Of a stretch of 64,000 nucleotides of DNA, positions 10,183 to 22,580 are shown in pieces. Source of the stretch: Epiperipatus broadwayi (taxonomy: Eukaryota; Onychophora; Udeonychophora; Euonychophora; Peripatidae); NCBI GenBank assembly GCA_028023455.1, contig JAQFVV010000111.1, positions 4,089,416-4,153,415 on the forward strand. Direction: 5' to 3'. The position numbers were made by a program, and so were the translations under genes. Each line of letters starts with the position of its first letter. Position 1 is the first letter of the stretch. The notes under the pieces were generated by a model, which saw only the letters and a list, made by a program, of their open reading frames with translations, searched no databases and was not told the origin of the DNA.

Positions 10183-12587
10183 TTAGAATAAAAACAATTT
10201 CTATTGTTTCAAAAAGATCACCTGAGGCAGCAGGAAGTAATAAATAGTGGCCCTTTTGAGAAGAGAGTGACCAGAGTCTAGACAAAGAACAGACAGAGAG
10301 TTGTAGAAAGCACACCATGATGATTGAGGAGTAAAAAGGGTAAATCACGGCCCTTTTCTTCCTGAGACTTGAAATCTTCTGTTATGTTGCTTCCAGAACC
10401 TGCTTTCAAATGCCACCAGCCATCAAGGTTCATCCGTAAACTCATACCGGGAAACTCCAGGTAAAATGCTGAAGAGTTTAAATCCTGTCATCAAGATTTT
10501 AAAATTATTATTACAATCTAAATGTAGTTTTGTAAAGCTTAAAAAAATGTCAAAAGTTAATGTTTATTAAAAATTTTTTTTAACTGACTCTTCTAACCTT
10601 TTCTTTTAAATTATGTTTTCATTAACTCAAGCTCACTATAATTATTAATATATATAATTAATTGAATATGAATTTATTTATTTGTTTTATATTAATTTTA
10701 GCATGAGATTATTTCATGCTTTGATTTTTATTTTATTTTGACAAACTTCACTCGTGGGGGTCCAAAGAGTGTAGTTGGCTAAGAGAGCAAATTATGTTGT
10801 ATTAGGGAATAAAGGATTTTAACAAAGAATGATTTGATTTTAAAAGTAAAGTAAGTTGATCTATTTTCGCAAGTGAGGTTATGTCGAATATATGTATATA
10901 TGTTTCTAAGTAAATCTACGGTAATTTCAAATAAATTTATTATAGATTTCCCACAATGGGATTCTATAATTTTATATTTCTGTAATTCAAAATAGAATAA
11001 AATATGATATGGATTTTTGACCTAAAAACAGCACCACTGGACAGCATCAGTTAATTATCATGCCTTTTTTTTAAGTTAGGAAAGAGGGAAGGGGGGATTT
11101 TTTCGAGAATTAAATTCCCTTATTTCTACATATGTTTTTTTCTTGTAGGTTAAATATTTATAATAAGTAGGTGTTTATGCAGGTTGTTCTCTATGCAGTA
11201 TTAGATCATTTTAAGGCTATTTAATTATAATTCATTCCTATTTAATAATTATAATATCTTGGGTTAATAAAGAATGCTTGGAGTCTCATGAACAGACCTA
11301 AAATGGTCATAGATTTGGTGATTTGGAGTTAGCTTCTGTTTTTCGCATACACCTGTGAATCGGACAGCGGTTTTGAGATAGAGTTGGTTTGTCAGCAGAA
11401 TTCATAGAGGCGAATATGTGGGCTCTCTGTAAATCCTATCTCCTATCGATATATGGACACAAAATGTGGATGTATTGATTTTCCTTTTATTCTTTGTTGG
11501 AATAGACATACGAGTGTCCGTAATCTGGCCCATATGTTCTTACTTACGCTTCCTTTCTCCTTTGCATTCGTATATTTGTTAACCCAACATTATTTTGTTT
11601 TTCTTTTGCCTATATAATATGTAAGCCATAGGGAATTAATTTTACAAAAGGATCTTCGACCTGAGTAATCGACTCTTTTGTTCATTTGCATAATTAGTTA
11701 AAATCGTTTGGTTTTGGCTAATTCATGTTATATAATTCTTATAGGTTTGATTTTAGTTGTAAGTCCAATTAAAGTGGCTTGTTTGCTTGATAATTAATTG
11801 ATAGATTTTTTATTATTATTATAATCGCTTACAGTTTTAAAGTTATTTATATGCTATGCCAGCAAGGTCCACTAATGTCATAAAACATTAGTCATTGAAA
11901 ATCCAAATTATTAATTGTATAAAGAGAAATGAAATCAATTTTTTATCTGTTAGTGGAGTAAGATGTCTAGTCTTATAATCATCTATTTAATTAAGGGTTT
12001 TTTAATTGAAATGTTTTTTTAAAATCTTATATAAAGAATTCAATAAAATAATCATTCTTATATATGTGCGTTAGGCAGATGTTTAAACTACTGCTATATT
12101 ACAAGCTTGTAATAAATGTGCACGGGGAATTTTGAAATCCGTGGTCATTTAATTATGAAATAATTTTTGCTATTTTTAAAAAAAAGGAGAATAAATGTAA
12201 ACAAAAGTAAAGATGTATAAACTTCACAAAATAAATTATACAAACCCAATAATGTCAATGCTGACCGCTAATATAAATAAAGTCATCATGAAATCATATA
12301 ATTATGAAGTTAATTTAAAAATTGTATTTTTTTTTTTTTTTAGCTGGAGTTAAACTATAAAAAGTCTAGAAAAACACACACAAATATATAAATTTAATAT
12401 TAATTTTAATAAATTAATAAATGTTCAAACATTTAAACAAAAAAGAATTAGATTACATTCTGTTTAAGTGTTTAAACATTTATTAATTTACTACCATTAG
12501 TACAGAGAAAGCAGTAAAAATAATATCTATAGAATAAAAATATAATTTCTACTTAAAATTTTATATAATTAGATTTTTAACACATTT

Positions 12588-12592
<5 letters not shown>
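10183..12592. other. Intergenic DNA with one GC-richer patch
   Basis: The patch at about 10225-10470 is visibly less AT-rich than its surroundings. On the minus strand it has an open stretch of about 60 codons, without a recognisable domain. It could be an old exon, a repeat fragment or chance. The rest shows no gene. Confidence 0.4.
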
Positions 12593-12621
<29 letters not shown>

Positions 12622-12625
<4 letters not shown>

Positions 12626-12922
12626 CATTAGATGGAGCTTACCAATAGCTCTAATCAAGCTTTATTTTATAAATGCCAAAAGTGTAAGAATTCAAAATCT
12701 CTATTGAAAAGTCCCTATCTCCAGATCAATTGGTTTCAAGCTTATAGCTCACCTCAGTGGAGCACTGAGGTGAGCCATAATCTCAAAAACAATTAGGAGA
12801 TAGGGACTTTTCAATTAGACTGGAGATAGGGACTTTCCGATAAAGATTTTGAATTTTTTCTCTTTTGGCACTTATAAAATAAAGCTTGATTAGAGCTATT
12901 GGTAAGCTCCATCTAGTGATCA
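12622..12922. mobile_element. Foldback MITE, 301 bp with long inverted arms
   Basis: The left end TGATCATTAGATGGAGCTTA and the right end are reverse complements with one mismatch. Matching continues inwards for more than 100 bp per arm, with shared AATCAAGCTTTATTTTATAA and GGAGATAGGGACTTTTCAA blocks. The centre is a perfect ~14-bp hairpin (CTCACCTCAGTG / CACTGAGGTGAG, about 12748-12775). The right arm contains a second partial copy of the GAGATAGGGACTTT block. It directly follows a (TA)n run at 12593-12621. No coding capacity. Confidence 0.85.
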
Positions 12923-15900
12923 TTAAATGCAAGCTTAAAAGCAAGTTATGAAATTTATGATTTGTTTTATTATATATATGCTTTTGAAAAAAAATAGAGC
13001 ATTAATAATACTTTGTTGATCATATAATTTTACAAAATTATTAAAATATAAAACATTTTTTTTTACTACATAACAACCAATCAATATCATACAGCATAAT
13101 AAATTTAGGAATACAAAATATGAGATTTTACTCCAGCTGCTAATTAATTCTTCAATTGGAATCTTATGTTTTTGCATCACCACAATTTTTAATAAAAAGC
13201 TATTATAAGTGATACAGAAAATTATATAGCTCAAGGAAATTGACAATTAGTAGTAATTGATAATTTCTTGGCAACATCAAAGGCAAAGTTTATCTCTGTT
13301 TACATGGATAAAATAATTGTTTTTATTCTTTATTAGAATAAATTCAATATATATATATTGTACAGGTCAAAATCATGTGTTCATTCAACAAAACCTAGAA
13401 TCCAAGCAAACGTATATCCATCTAGTATGTGCAAGATACATATGTCAGGAATTGGGATATCAACCTATTTACCAGTGCTCCAGGGTCTATGACTACATGA
13501 GCAATGCTTTTGATGATACTAGAGAGTTTCATTCTCATCCCATGCCAGCTAGAGTTCAGGATTCACACTTGACTTAATACAACTGATTTACATTTTATTC
13601 ACTAATATCTATTTAAATTTATTATAATTATAGAACAATGTGGAATATACCTGACATTGATTGATTTGAACTGCAATAATAATAGCTTGATGGCAACATA
13701 ACAAAAGGAATGAGTTTAAACCCATAAAATCTTATAATGAATAAAAGTGATTTATGTTAGAAATGTGGAATAATGACAAACAGATCTCAAAGTCAATATA
13801 ATATATATTTATTATATATATAAGCATTGTTATACAAAATACATTAATATCTGTCTATACAACTTGATTATACATATTGGACTCACAATTATGCATTTAA
13901 AATTTATTAAGGCAATCAGATAACATTGTAATTAATCAATATTACCGCATTTCAATTTAGCAAGCAATTGCGATCCAATTAAGACACAAATTATATTTTG
14001 ATATAGCCGAAAGTATAATACATTTGTTTACTGAATATAAACAAATGGTTAAACCATCTACCAAGCACAAATCAGCAATAATCCATCATTTTAGCTCTCA
14101 TTAAAATCATAAATTTAAGAAAATAAATCTATTTTCTTTTTTTATACATATAGAAATATGAATGTGTTGCATTAAACCATTATTTCATTTAAATAAGTTG
14201 TAAGTTATGAATGTGGGAAAGCAAATGTTTAACTTATGTAAATAACAATTCTATATTATGTGATTAATTAATTAATTAGATAGGCTAATAAGAGATGTGC
14301 CACCATGGTAGAGAAAACGTTTTAGGTTTATAAAAGAGAATAAATAAATAATGCTAAAGGTGGTACGGCATTATGGTTACAATAAAGAACATGAAGTCAT
14401 TTACGATTTTCAAAGAGCCTTTGCTAGGAGAAATCAATGAATGAGAGAATATGCTGGCCTGCCAACCAAAACATATCTCTGCATAATAATAAAAGTTGAT
14501 GTGCTGGGATGGTTTATCCATGTGTGCCCATGAACATGTTAATGGCAGTACCTGGAAAATGGAAATCCCGAGTAAGGGATTATTGCATTAGTCATATTTG
14601 AAATTCTGTAGGTCCTGAGAATGAGGTGGCAAATCAAGAACGATAATAATGGTAACCATAAAGTATGTAATACCATATACACACATATATATATACTGTG
14701 CAAACAAATATGAATTAAATCCAGATTAAAATAGTTAATTCTCTAGCGTAACCTGGGAAATAAATAAATTTTAAGAAAGAATCAATAAAAAACAAATTTA
14801 AAGGGGTAAATTGTTTTACCACATTTACAAACTTCAAAACTTTCATGACTTAGATTTCTAAACACACGATGTTTATATAACAAAACATTAAAATAAATTA
14901 TTCTATATAAAAGAAAACAAATTCAATTCTGGTGAGTTTTATAAAATTCTTCATGACAATTAATACATAGGTGCTAAAGATCAACGCAAATAAGAGATAC
15001 AATATAAAGACTGATAAATTTAATTTTTAAAAATCTCTCTAATATATTTTGACTAAAGAGCTAAGTTTGTTTTGGAAAAAGTGATGAATTTTGCGTAAAT
15101 AATTTAATAAATGACATTTTCTTTTGAAAATGATTAGGGGTAAAGTTTAATTAATATATAATAGGAAACTTAAATTTTTAAGACTATTTTTATCATTTAT
15201 ATCATTTACAAAAATAATGAAGTACAAAACTAAATGAGCTTAACTATTAATTATTTAGTGGTAAAATTTACATCTCCTGCTATAATTTTGACCGGAGAAA
15301 ATAATAAGCTAGGTTTATAATATGCTCTTTGAATTTTGTATTCAATTTGGCAGTTTAACATTAAAATAAATAAATTACTGTATCAAAATAATGTAGAGTT
15401 TTAATAAGATTATAACAGTTAAATTTTATAACAAAGTTACTAACACATTTAAAAAACTTGTATAGACATTACATATAAATATTTTAGAGCAAATAAAGGA
15501 GCATAAATTAATTATAGGCTTGCAACACTTGGGATTACCTCAAAACATAGCTAGAGACAGACTTATTAGGGCAGATTTTTAATGCAGTTTTATATCATGG
15601 GCAAGATGTTGATTGCATTGGAGTGACATCGTGATAGGCTAGTGGAGACGGAGTACAGGGGGTGAATAGTTCTTTTACCCTGACATTATTTAGGTGAAAA
15701 CGCAAACTGGCTTGAAGTATATTCACTCTGATAACAATACACTAACTTTGAAAGCAAGATTCTAATTGACTAATTCTGATAGAAAAAATTAGCTATTTAT
15801 ACCATTCAGGCTTATCTATTAAAATCCAATCTACATTATGTTTTCTGATCATTTTCTCTGGGGTCATTGTCTATCCAGTAGCCTCTTCTATTGGTTGGTT

Positions 15901-17552
15901 TCTGTTCATAATAATAAACCCCCCACCAACATTGAAAATGAGCCAAGGTCTATTTGCTAATTAAAGAAAACATAAACACAACATGTTTTTTATTTTAATT
16001 AAATTCCACAAGTCATCGTATTAAAAAAAGCCTATTGAATTTGAGATTTGGATTAAAGAAAAATTAAATAAAATTTAATAATTTACAAAATAATTTTAAA
16101 AACATACTTTTATATGAATATTATAAAATCAATGATTATTATAAATATGTTAGCTTTAATATATACTAATAAAATATAAATCAGATAAAAAACTTATAAT
16201 ATTGATTATAAACATCGATTATATATATATTACTGCCTCAAGTAAGACAGGTGTCAGTTACATATATATATTGTGTTCACACCCATACTAGTACTGATGA
16301 CATTGTCACTAGGTGACGCATAAATATACAAGATGATATTTACAGCTTCAATATATATGTTCAAATTATTTCATGTATTAAAATATTTTGAGTGAATCAC
16401 ATCTGCCATTATTCAATTAATTAGATCACTCCAATGTTTCAACAGTGATGTCACTGTCAATATAAATAAATAGCAATTATATATAGTCATTTATTCTAAT
16501 TAATCACATTACGTTTGCATTCTTTGCCAATGAAAACACTGCTACACTGATTTTTCCAACAGAAGAAATTATCATTTAAAACAGTTTATTATTAAAACAA
16601 ATGTATAGATAATTTTATAGAAAATTAGTTATAAATGTTTTTAATACTCTACTTATTTAATAACAATATAATAATTTGATTATGGACTTGAATTAACAAT
16701 TAGTCAATAGTTGTACCTAGTATACCAATAATAATGTTTGACTATTCTGATAAATATAATATAAAAATAAAATGTTTTTACACAACAAACAGATTCAACA
16801 TAACAAAGAATAAATACATATAAACGTTTTTTAAGCAAAAAAAAAAAATCTAAATTTTGTTTAATGCCATAAATTGTAATCCCAACAATGTTTTGTGTTG
16901 ACCAGCATACATAGTCATCAATTTTGTTAAATAATAAATGAAAATCAATAATAGTAGTATTTTTTTCAATGAACAAATACAATCAACCTTTATTAATCCT
17001 TGCACACATTAAAGTAAAACTTTCTAAAAAGAAAAGTTACTTTATATCATATCAAATTGAAATTCAGTTATTACTAATTTATTGACAAATAGCATAGTTA
17101 GATGACATAAATGAAATTTAAAGATATGTGTAAATATTTATTTATAAAGAATCATATAAATAACAATGTTTAAATACTTTAAAAGTATGTTTCATTTATA
17201 ATGTATTTATATTTTAAAAGTAACAGATGTGTTAGATACAATTTAACAAAAATTATTGTATTTACTTTTTAAAAACAGACTTTTTTTTTTTTTTACAAGC
17301 AATAAAAATAAAACTATTTAAAGGTTGTAAACAAGCAATATGTTTTTCAAGGATGTAAAATAATTTTTTATCACGTTTATTTATTTTCCTTATTAGTTAC
17401 TAATAAAGCAATATCTACAAAAATGTCATAACTCAATGTTTCAAAAATATTATACAATAAAAAAATATTGTTAGAAAGAATTTCATTTTATCTATTTTTG
17501 TGTTTACAAACACATTTAAATGCATAATACCACAATAATCTTATATATATAT
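12923..17552. other. AT-rich intergenic DNA, no gene recognised
   Basis: 4.6 kb with only chance frames (for example 12935-13246 minus, 13317-13577 plus, 16704-16982 minus), all of low-complexity Ile/Phe/Tyr-rich composition or without domains. The less AT-rich stretch at 15520-15930 includes a CTATTGGTTGGTT block like a CCAAT-box promoter and could be an old LTR fragment, but no ends are visible. Short (TA)n runs occur near 14680 and 17543. Confidence 0.45.
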
Positions 17553-19619
17553 TATAACGATCGAAATGAAAGTGAAGATCGAATCTAACCGCAAAAACAA
17601 GATCTGCAACTACCAGGGTGCCATCTAGGCATTTGAGCCTAGAAAAATTTATAGAGTAGGCAGATACGCGCTGTTAAGATTCCACTTTATTTAAATATTC
17701 CGATCATTAGCCCAAGTCACTAGCTCAGTGGAGTAGCAGAGATAATAAAATATAAATTTTATATCTTAAATATAAAAGAATAAAAGCCACTGCCAGAAAT
17801 TAACACATAAAAATATTTATTTACGCACATATAAAATAACATTTAAATTTTGAGGAATAAATTCAACATTTTAGATTTTTCTATTAATCTTTTAATTTTA
17901 CATTTAACTAAGTTTCAATGAGTTTAATATTTTATTTAGATAGTCAAGTATGAATAGACTACATAGATCTGCATTTGAAAAGAAAATATTCTTCCCTGAT
18001 TTAACCTTAGGCAACAAATTTCACAACCAAACTGGCACCAATCCATCTGATACATTCATGTATTCAATGTAGCATGATATGACAACACAAAATACTATAC
18101 TGTCAGGAATGTACATCTGAACAATAAGTAGAAATAGAGAAGACATTGACTCTCCACCAACAGGAATGTTACATCTGTTGGCAAGTAGAACAATAAACAA
18201 AAAACTCCATAGGAATTGACTGCGGTCTTCTGCCAACTTACAAACCCATCCATAGGCAAACAGAGGGTGTGTGGCATATATCTATAATCCTGCCTGTAGC
18301 AGACCTCATACTACATCTACTAATTACACAAATATATCCAATCCATTGAGCCAATTCAACCATGAAACGAATAACCTAAGAATACCCTCCCTTAATATAA
18401 CTTTAAAAACTATATAGCCATTCACGCCCGACTTAAATTTAACATTTAGATACATTCGCACAAATGCATTTTATAAAATTTGTTTTAAAATGTTGAGTAC
18501 AGATCAGCTGCACAGATTCCATGGTCAAAAACATTCCAAATTAAACACAACCGATCAAAATACAAAGTCATCGATAAACGTCACTTGCATAGGGAATATA
18601 CAAATCCCATTAGCATTCATCGTAAGATGCTTGCAGTGATATCGTTGACATATATTCTAATCGAATGTGAAAACCACAACATTATCAACCGCTAACGAAT
18701 CTATGCAACATCTATACCCAACTTAAATGTAATGCATTTAATAATTTCTACAATAAATATTACTACAAATAAAAATAATAAAATGGAAATGATTTTAGCA
18801 AAACTTAACTATATAAATTTAAACAATCAATTATTAATTTGAAAATCAAATAAGAGTTCATTTTAAAATTTAAATTAGCTGAATCTTTAAAAAAAATCAA
18901 TGACAAAAGTTCTTAATTACTTTTTTTGGTTGTTGTTAATTTGTAAAGTTCATAGCTCACGGTAGAAGAGTCCAGGTTTCTGCTTTTAATTCCTGCGATG
19001 CCTCCATTGGAAGATAATGTTCTGGAGATGGCAATAGCTGGTTCAAGGTATCACAGTCTTTTCATTTTTTCTTTTTAAATAGAGAGTCTGGTATGTGCGT
19101 CCTACCACCTCTCAAACACACAACGCTGGAACTGCCCGAAAAAACTGTATTTCCCTTTTTATATTATCCACACAGATTCAATCAACAAAACGTCACTAAT
19201 CCATCACTTTCATTAGGGTCCGAGCCAAGGCTTAGTGCTTTCATTGGTCAAGCTAATTTCTCTTTTCTTCTTATCTATCTTTTATCAGATCATTTTAATT
19301 ATACAAGAGCCCATGGCTAGCTTGCTTTTCAACCAATTTATAAACAATCATTTCCATTTACAGATTACAAGAATTAATTAATACCTGTTTTTATTTTTAA
19401 ATCTTATACTTTTTTTTTTTTTATAAAAAAGTACGTTCAAATACTTATTTATTTGTTTTTTATTTTTAAAAAAAAATTTTTTAAAGTTTGGCATCTGTGC
19501 GAATGTATATACATTTAACAAACATTTTAATTTTAGCATTTAGTTTTTTACTTTTATTTGCGAACTTTTAAGTTTTTATTTTAAATTAAGATGTAACGAT
19601 ATATAAATATGTCGTTACA
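17553..19619 (+). mobile_element. Family A LTR-like repeat, copy 1 (2.07 kb)
   Basis: This copy and 34980-36842 share the same boundaries and order of blocks over their whole length: TATAACG start; GTAGGCAGATA; AAAGCCACTGCCAG; CAGGAATGTACATCTG; a CATTGGTCAA CCAAT-type block; CTTATCT; and a CGTTACA end. The ends form a short imperfect inverted pair (TATAACGA / TCGTTACA), as LTRs often have. There is no coding frame. (TA)n abuts the left side and ATAAT the right. It could be a solo LTR or a non-coding DNA element; I cannot decide. Confidence 0.7.
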
Positions 19620-20452
19620 ATAATTTCAAGCTTCCTACAGCTATGCACTCCAATTTATACAATTGATAGACATGGCCACATACATGTGAAAAAGATAAAT
19701 GATCTCCAATATACATATTTTGTGTGGAACCAATTCTCACCAGTATATCCAGATCATCACCTCTCACATAAATATCCAATCAGTGCTTAATTTATATTAA
19801 GATAGCAACTCCTCAAACATTAATGGACAAACTTAAATTTTCTCCATTCTCCAACTCTTCAGCAATTCATATCATTGAAAATGCATTGATGAAACACAAG
19901 AAAATCCTTGTTAATACCAATCTTATGTCATGCCCATGTTAAATTTAAGACACTCTGACTCCTCCCATATAATACCTTAACATGTCCATTTAATTACATA
20001 GAAGGGGGGTGGGCAGAATATAGGCTGATTATGTAATATTCAAATAGAAGAATATTGTCAATACTAAATTTAATGTAATTATAAGGGACATAAACTCAGA
20101 CTCTCAAACTTTCTACAGCTATTCACGCCATCTTATACAATTATGACACATGATCACATGTGTGTATAGATATAAATGATTTCCAATATAGGTATTTTGT
20201 GCTGAACCAGCACCCACCAGTCCCACTCATGACCACTGATTGTATATATGTGTGGGAGATAGTGATCTAAAACAACTCTTGAGTACTGGTTCAGCATGAA
20301 ATACATATATTGGAGAGCATTTATCTTTTTCACATGTGTGTGGCTATGTGTATCAGTTGCATAAGATGAAGTGCATAGCAGTAAGGAGCTTGAAAGTCAG
20401 AAGTAAATTCATTATAATTACAATAAATTTAGTATAGACAACATACTTATAT

Positions 20453-20457
<5 letters not shown>
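19620..20457. repeat. Three copies of a short repeat, two forming a foldback
   Basis: A unit with CTACAGCTATGCAC, a CACATGTGAAAAAGATAAATGATCTCCAATAT-type block and a GTGTGGAACCAG-type block occurs at about 19628-19745 (plus), 20055-20230 (plus) and 20275-20445 (minus). The second and third face each other around about 20250, and their outer ends (GTCAATACTAAATTTA and its complement) give inverted termini. This looks like a MITE-type family in nested or foldback form. No protein is encoded. Confidence 0.7.

Positions 20458-20522
<65 letters not shown>
20458..20522. repeat. (TA)n microsatellite, left target of family B element
   Basis: About 64 bp of pure AT dinucleotide repeat ending exactly at the 5' LTR. 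The same repeat resumes at 34950 after the 3' LTR, so the element was inserted into the microsatellite. Confidence 0.95.
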
Positions 20523-20524
<2 letters not shown>

Positions 20525-22538
20525 AAGCAATGGATCTGAAGTCCGATCCATGCTTCACAGCCTTCTATAAACTTGGTTAGTATTATAGACCTGAATTAAG
20601 TTTATAGTCCAATATCAGCAGGGTTTTGCATTACAGCTAAAATTAATTACGTTTATTAAATTTGTATTTGCTTGTAAATATTTTCTTTTAAATAAATTCC
20701 ATTGTAACATTAAATTGCTGTTAAAAATATTACTTGTGAAAACCGTTTAGTCAAACATATATATACGTCAAGCATATATATATGAGTTAATGCAAAATTC
20801 TGCTGAAATAAAATACTTATTTTATTAAAAGAAATAAGAATGTATTTTTCTTTTTAAATCTTGTTCAAATATTTAGTATGATTTGATTTTGAGATAAGCC
20901 CGCCAACATTTTCTAAAAGAATGTATATTTTTAATTAATTAGCCCACTCAAGAAAAATTAAAGATGGCCTTCTCTTTCTTTTTTAATTAATAAAATTCAA
21001 AGTTTAAAGAAATAAATTTAGAGTAAAAAAGTAAAGGTTATTTTTAGAAAATGTTACCTTGAAACAAAGGAGCATGGGGGCTTATCAAGATCTAAGAACA
21101 TACAAACAATAGAAGGTAGCTGACAAAGAGGGTATAAATAGAAGTGAGAACAAAAGATGAGATTATTCAAAGTTTTCTTGCTGGCATTGAGATTTCTCAT
21201 TGGAAAACTTTTGCAGATTTTGCTTTTGCTTGTTAAGATTTTATTCCACAAAGTTATACAACTGTCGTCTTCAAAATCATGGAGAAGTTTGAACATGTTC
21301 AAGCTAAAAGTCATATGAATTTGATGGATTCTACTATGCTTGGCTAGGCAAATAAATAGCTTTGCCTATCACCGAGGTTCCTAAATACCATCCAAAATGC
21401 CATAGTATCCATCTAATAGTGATCTGAACTCTGTGCCATGTCTGTAGGACTTTTCATGAAACCATGCTACATATTTTCATTTTTATTGTCCAGACAAATA
21501 CCTATTGACGGTTGGATCAAGCCACGACGCTGCCTAACAGGAGCAAGGAACCAGGACGTTAATCATATCTCTCCTCCATTGAACTATTTACTTTCTACCC
21601 TTTTGTTCATACCTTTCTTAATTGAATTATATTATGAATTATTTTATTTAATGATATTTGTAATGTAACCATTTTATTAGACAAGTCTTAAATATATATA
21701 TGTGTGATCATCTATCTATATTTAACCTTTTTTCCTTTGCTATTCTTCATTACTAACATGTGTAAATATTTTGTATTTCATTGCGGTCAAGTTTAAAAGT
21801 TAATTTTTTTCATTTAAAATCTCTTTCCAATTTTATTTATGTTTCTAAATTCCATATGAGTAAGTTTCTTTTGTTTGGCAACTTGATATCCTCAATAATG
21901 TCTTTTTTGTCCGCCAGTAGCTTATTACATATATATGATTTAGCTATATACATTTTATATAATTTTTAAACTGTCTGTTTTTAGTGCAAAGCAATTAGAA
22001 AATGCTTTGCAAAAGATTTTTACTATTGTATTTTATCGAGGAGATTCAAGTTGCCAATTTTATTAAAATTGGGAAGAAAAGACTTAGACCGCAAAAATAT
22101 TATATCGTTTAATCTGTTTTTAGTGTCTAATTAGTTTTTTTTATTAATTTAGGGGAATAGCGGAGGCCATTAACATATTATTTAACTATAAAAAGTTTGA
22201 GTTTCCTAATTTTATTATAATGCTTTATTTTACTTTTCCAATGATCCAGGCATGCAAAACACATGTTTCTTAGTACTTTTATTGCACATTTAACTATTTA
22301 GCTCTGTAGGAGTTCCCGTCCATGTCTCTACCTTTCTTGCTAAGCTTTGTGGCCGGTGAGAAAATAATTTATTCGTGTCTCAGATAATGTTGTTTGTTCG
22401 TAATTAGCCTCCAGAATAGGCAAATAGGGCAGAGGTCATAGTATTCTTGATTTAATATCTCGCATATGGATGGCCTCAAGGTACTTTCGCCTAGTATTGA
22501 AACTGGGTTAAACCAACATACATCATCTGACTGTCACA
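20523..22538 (+). repeat. 5' LTR of family B element
   Basis: 2016 bp, starts TGAAGCAATGGATC and ends TGTCACA. Its first ~35 bp form an imperfect hairpin (GGATC..GATCC, with TGAAGC / GCTTCA at the base). A TATA box (TATAAATA) lies at about 21133, with AATAAA about 215 bp later. It matches 32901-34949 throughout, with scattered substitutions and small indels. Confidence 0.92.
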
Positions 22539-22560
22539 GTTAAAATTTTTTTCCGCAATC

Positions 22561-22580
22561 TGATGCCAACAACGTGGACC
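22561..22580 (+). promoter_or_regulatory. Candidate primer-binding site of family B
   Basis: TGATGCCAACAACGTGGACC, 22 bp after the LTR, resembles the TGGCGCCCAACGTGG-type primer sites of Ty3-like elements. Family C has a similar block (TGGCTGCCCAATCATTGGAG) just after its LTR. The leading TGG is TGA here. The tRNA is not assigned. Confidence 0.45.

Noticed and set aside
12935-13246. Hydrophobic minus-strand frame resembling a membrane protein
   Set aside because: Phe/Ile/Tyr-rich chance frames are expected in DNA this AT-rich. No start context, homology or neighbours support it. The same holds for 16704-16982 and 9274-9582.
16280-16320. CTGATGACATTGTCACTAGGTGACG as a hammerhead ribozyme
   Set aside because: The helix is present but the GAAA part of the core is missing.
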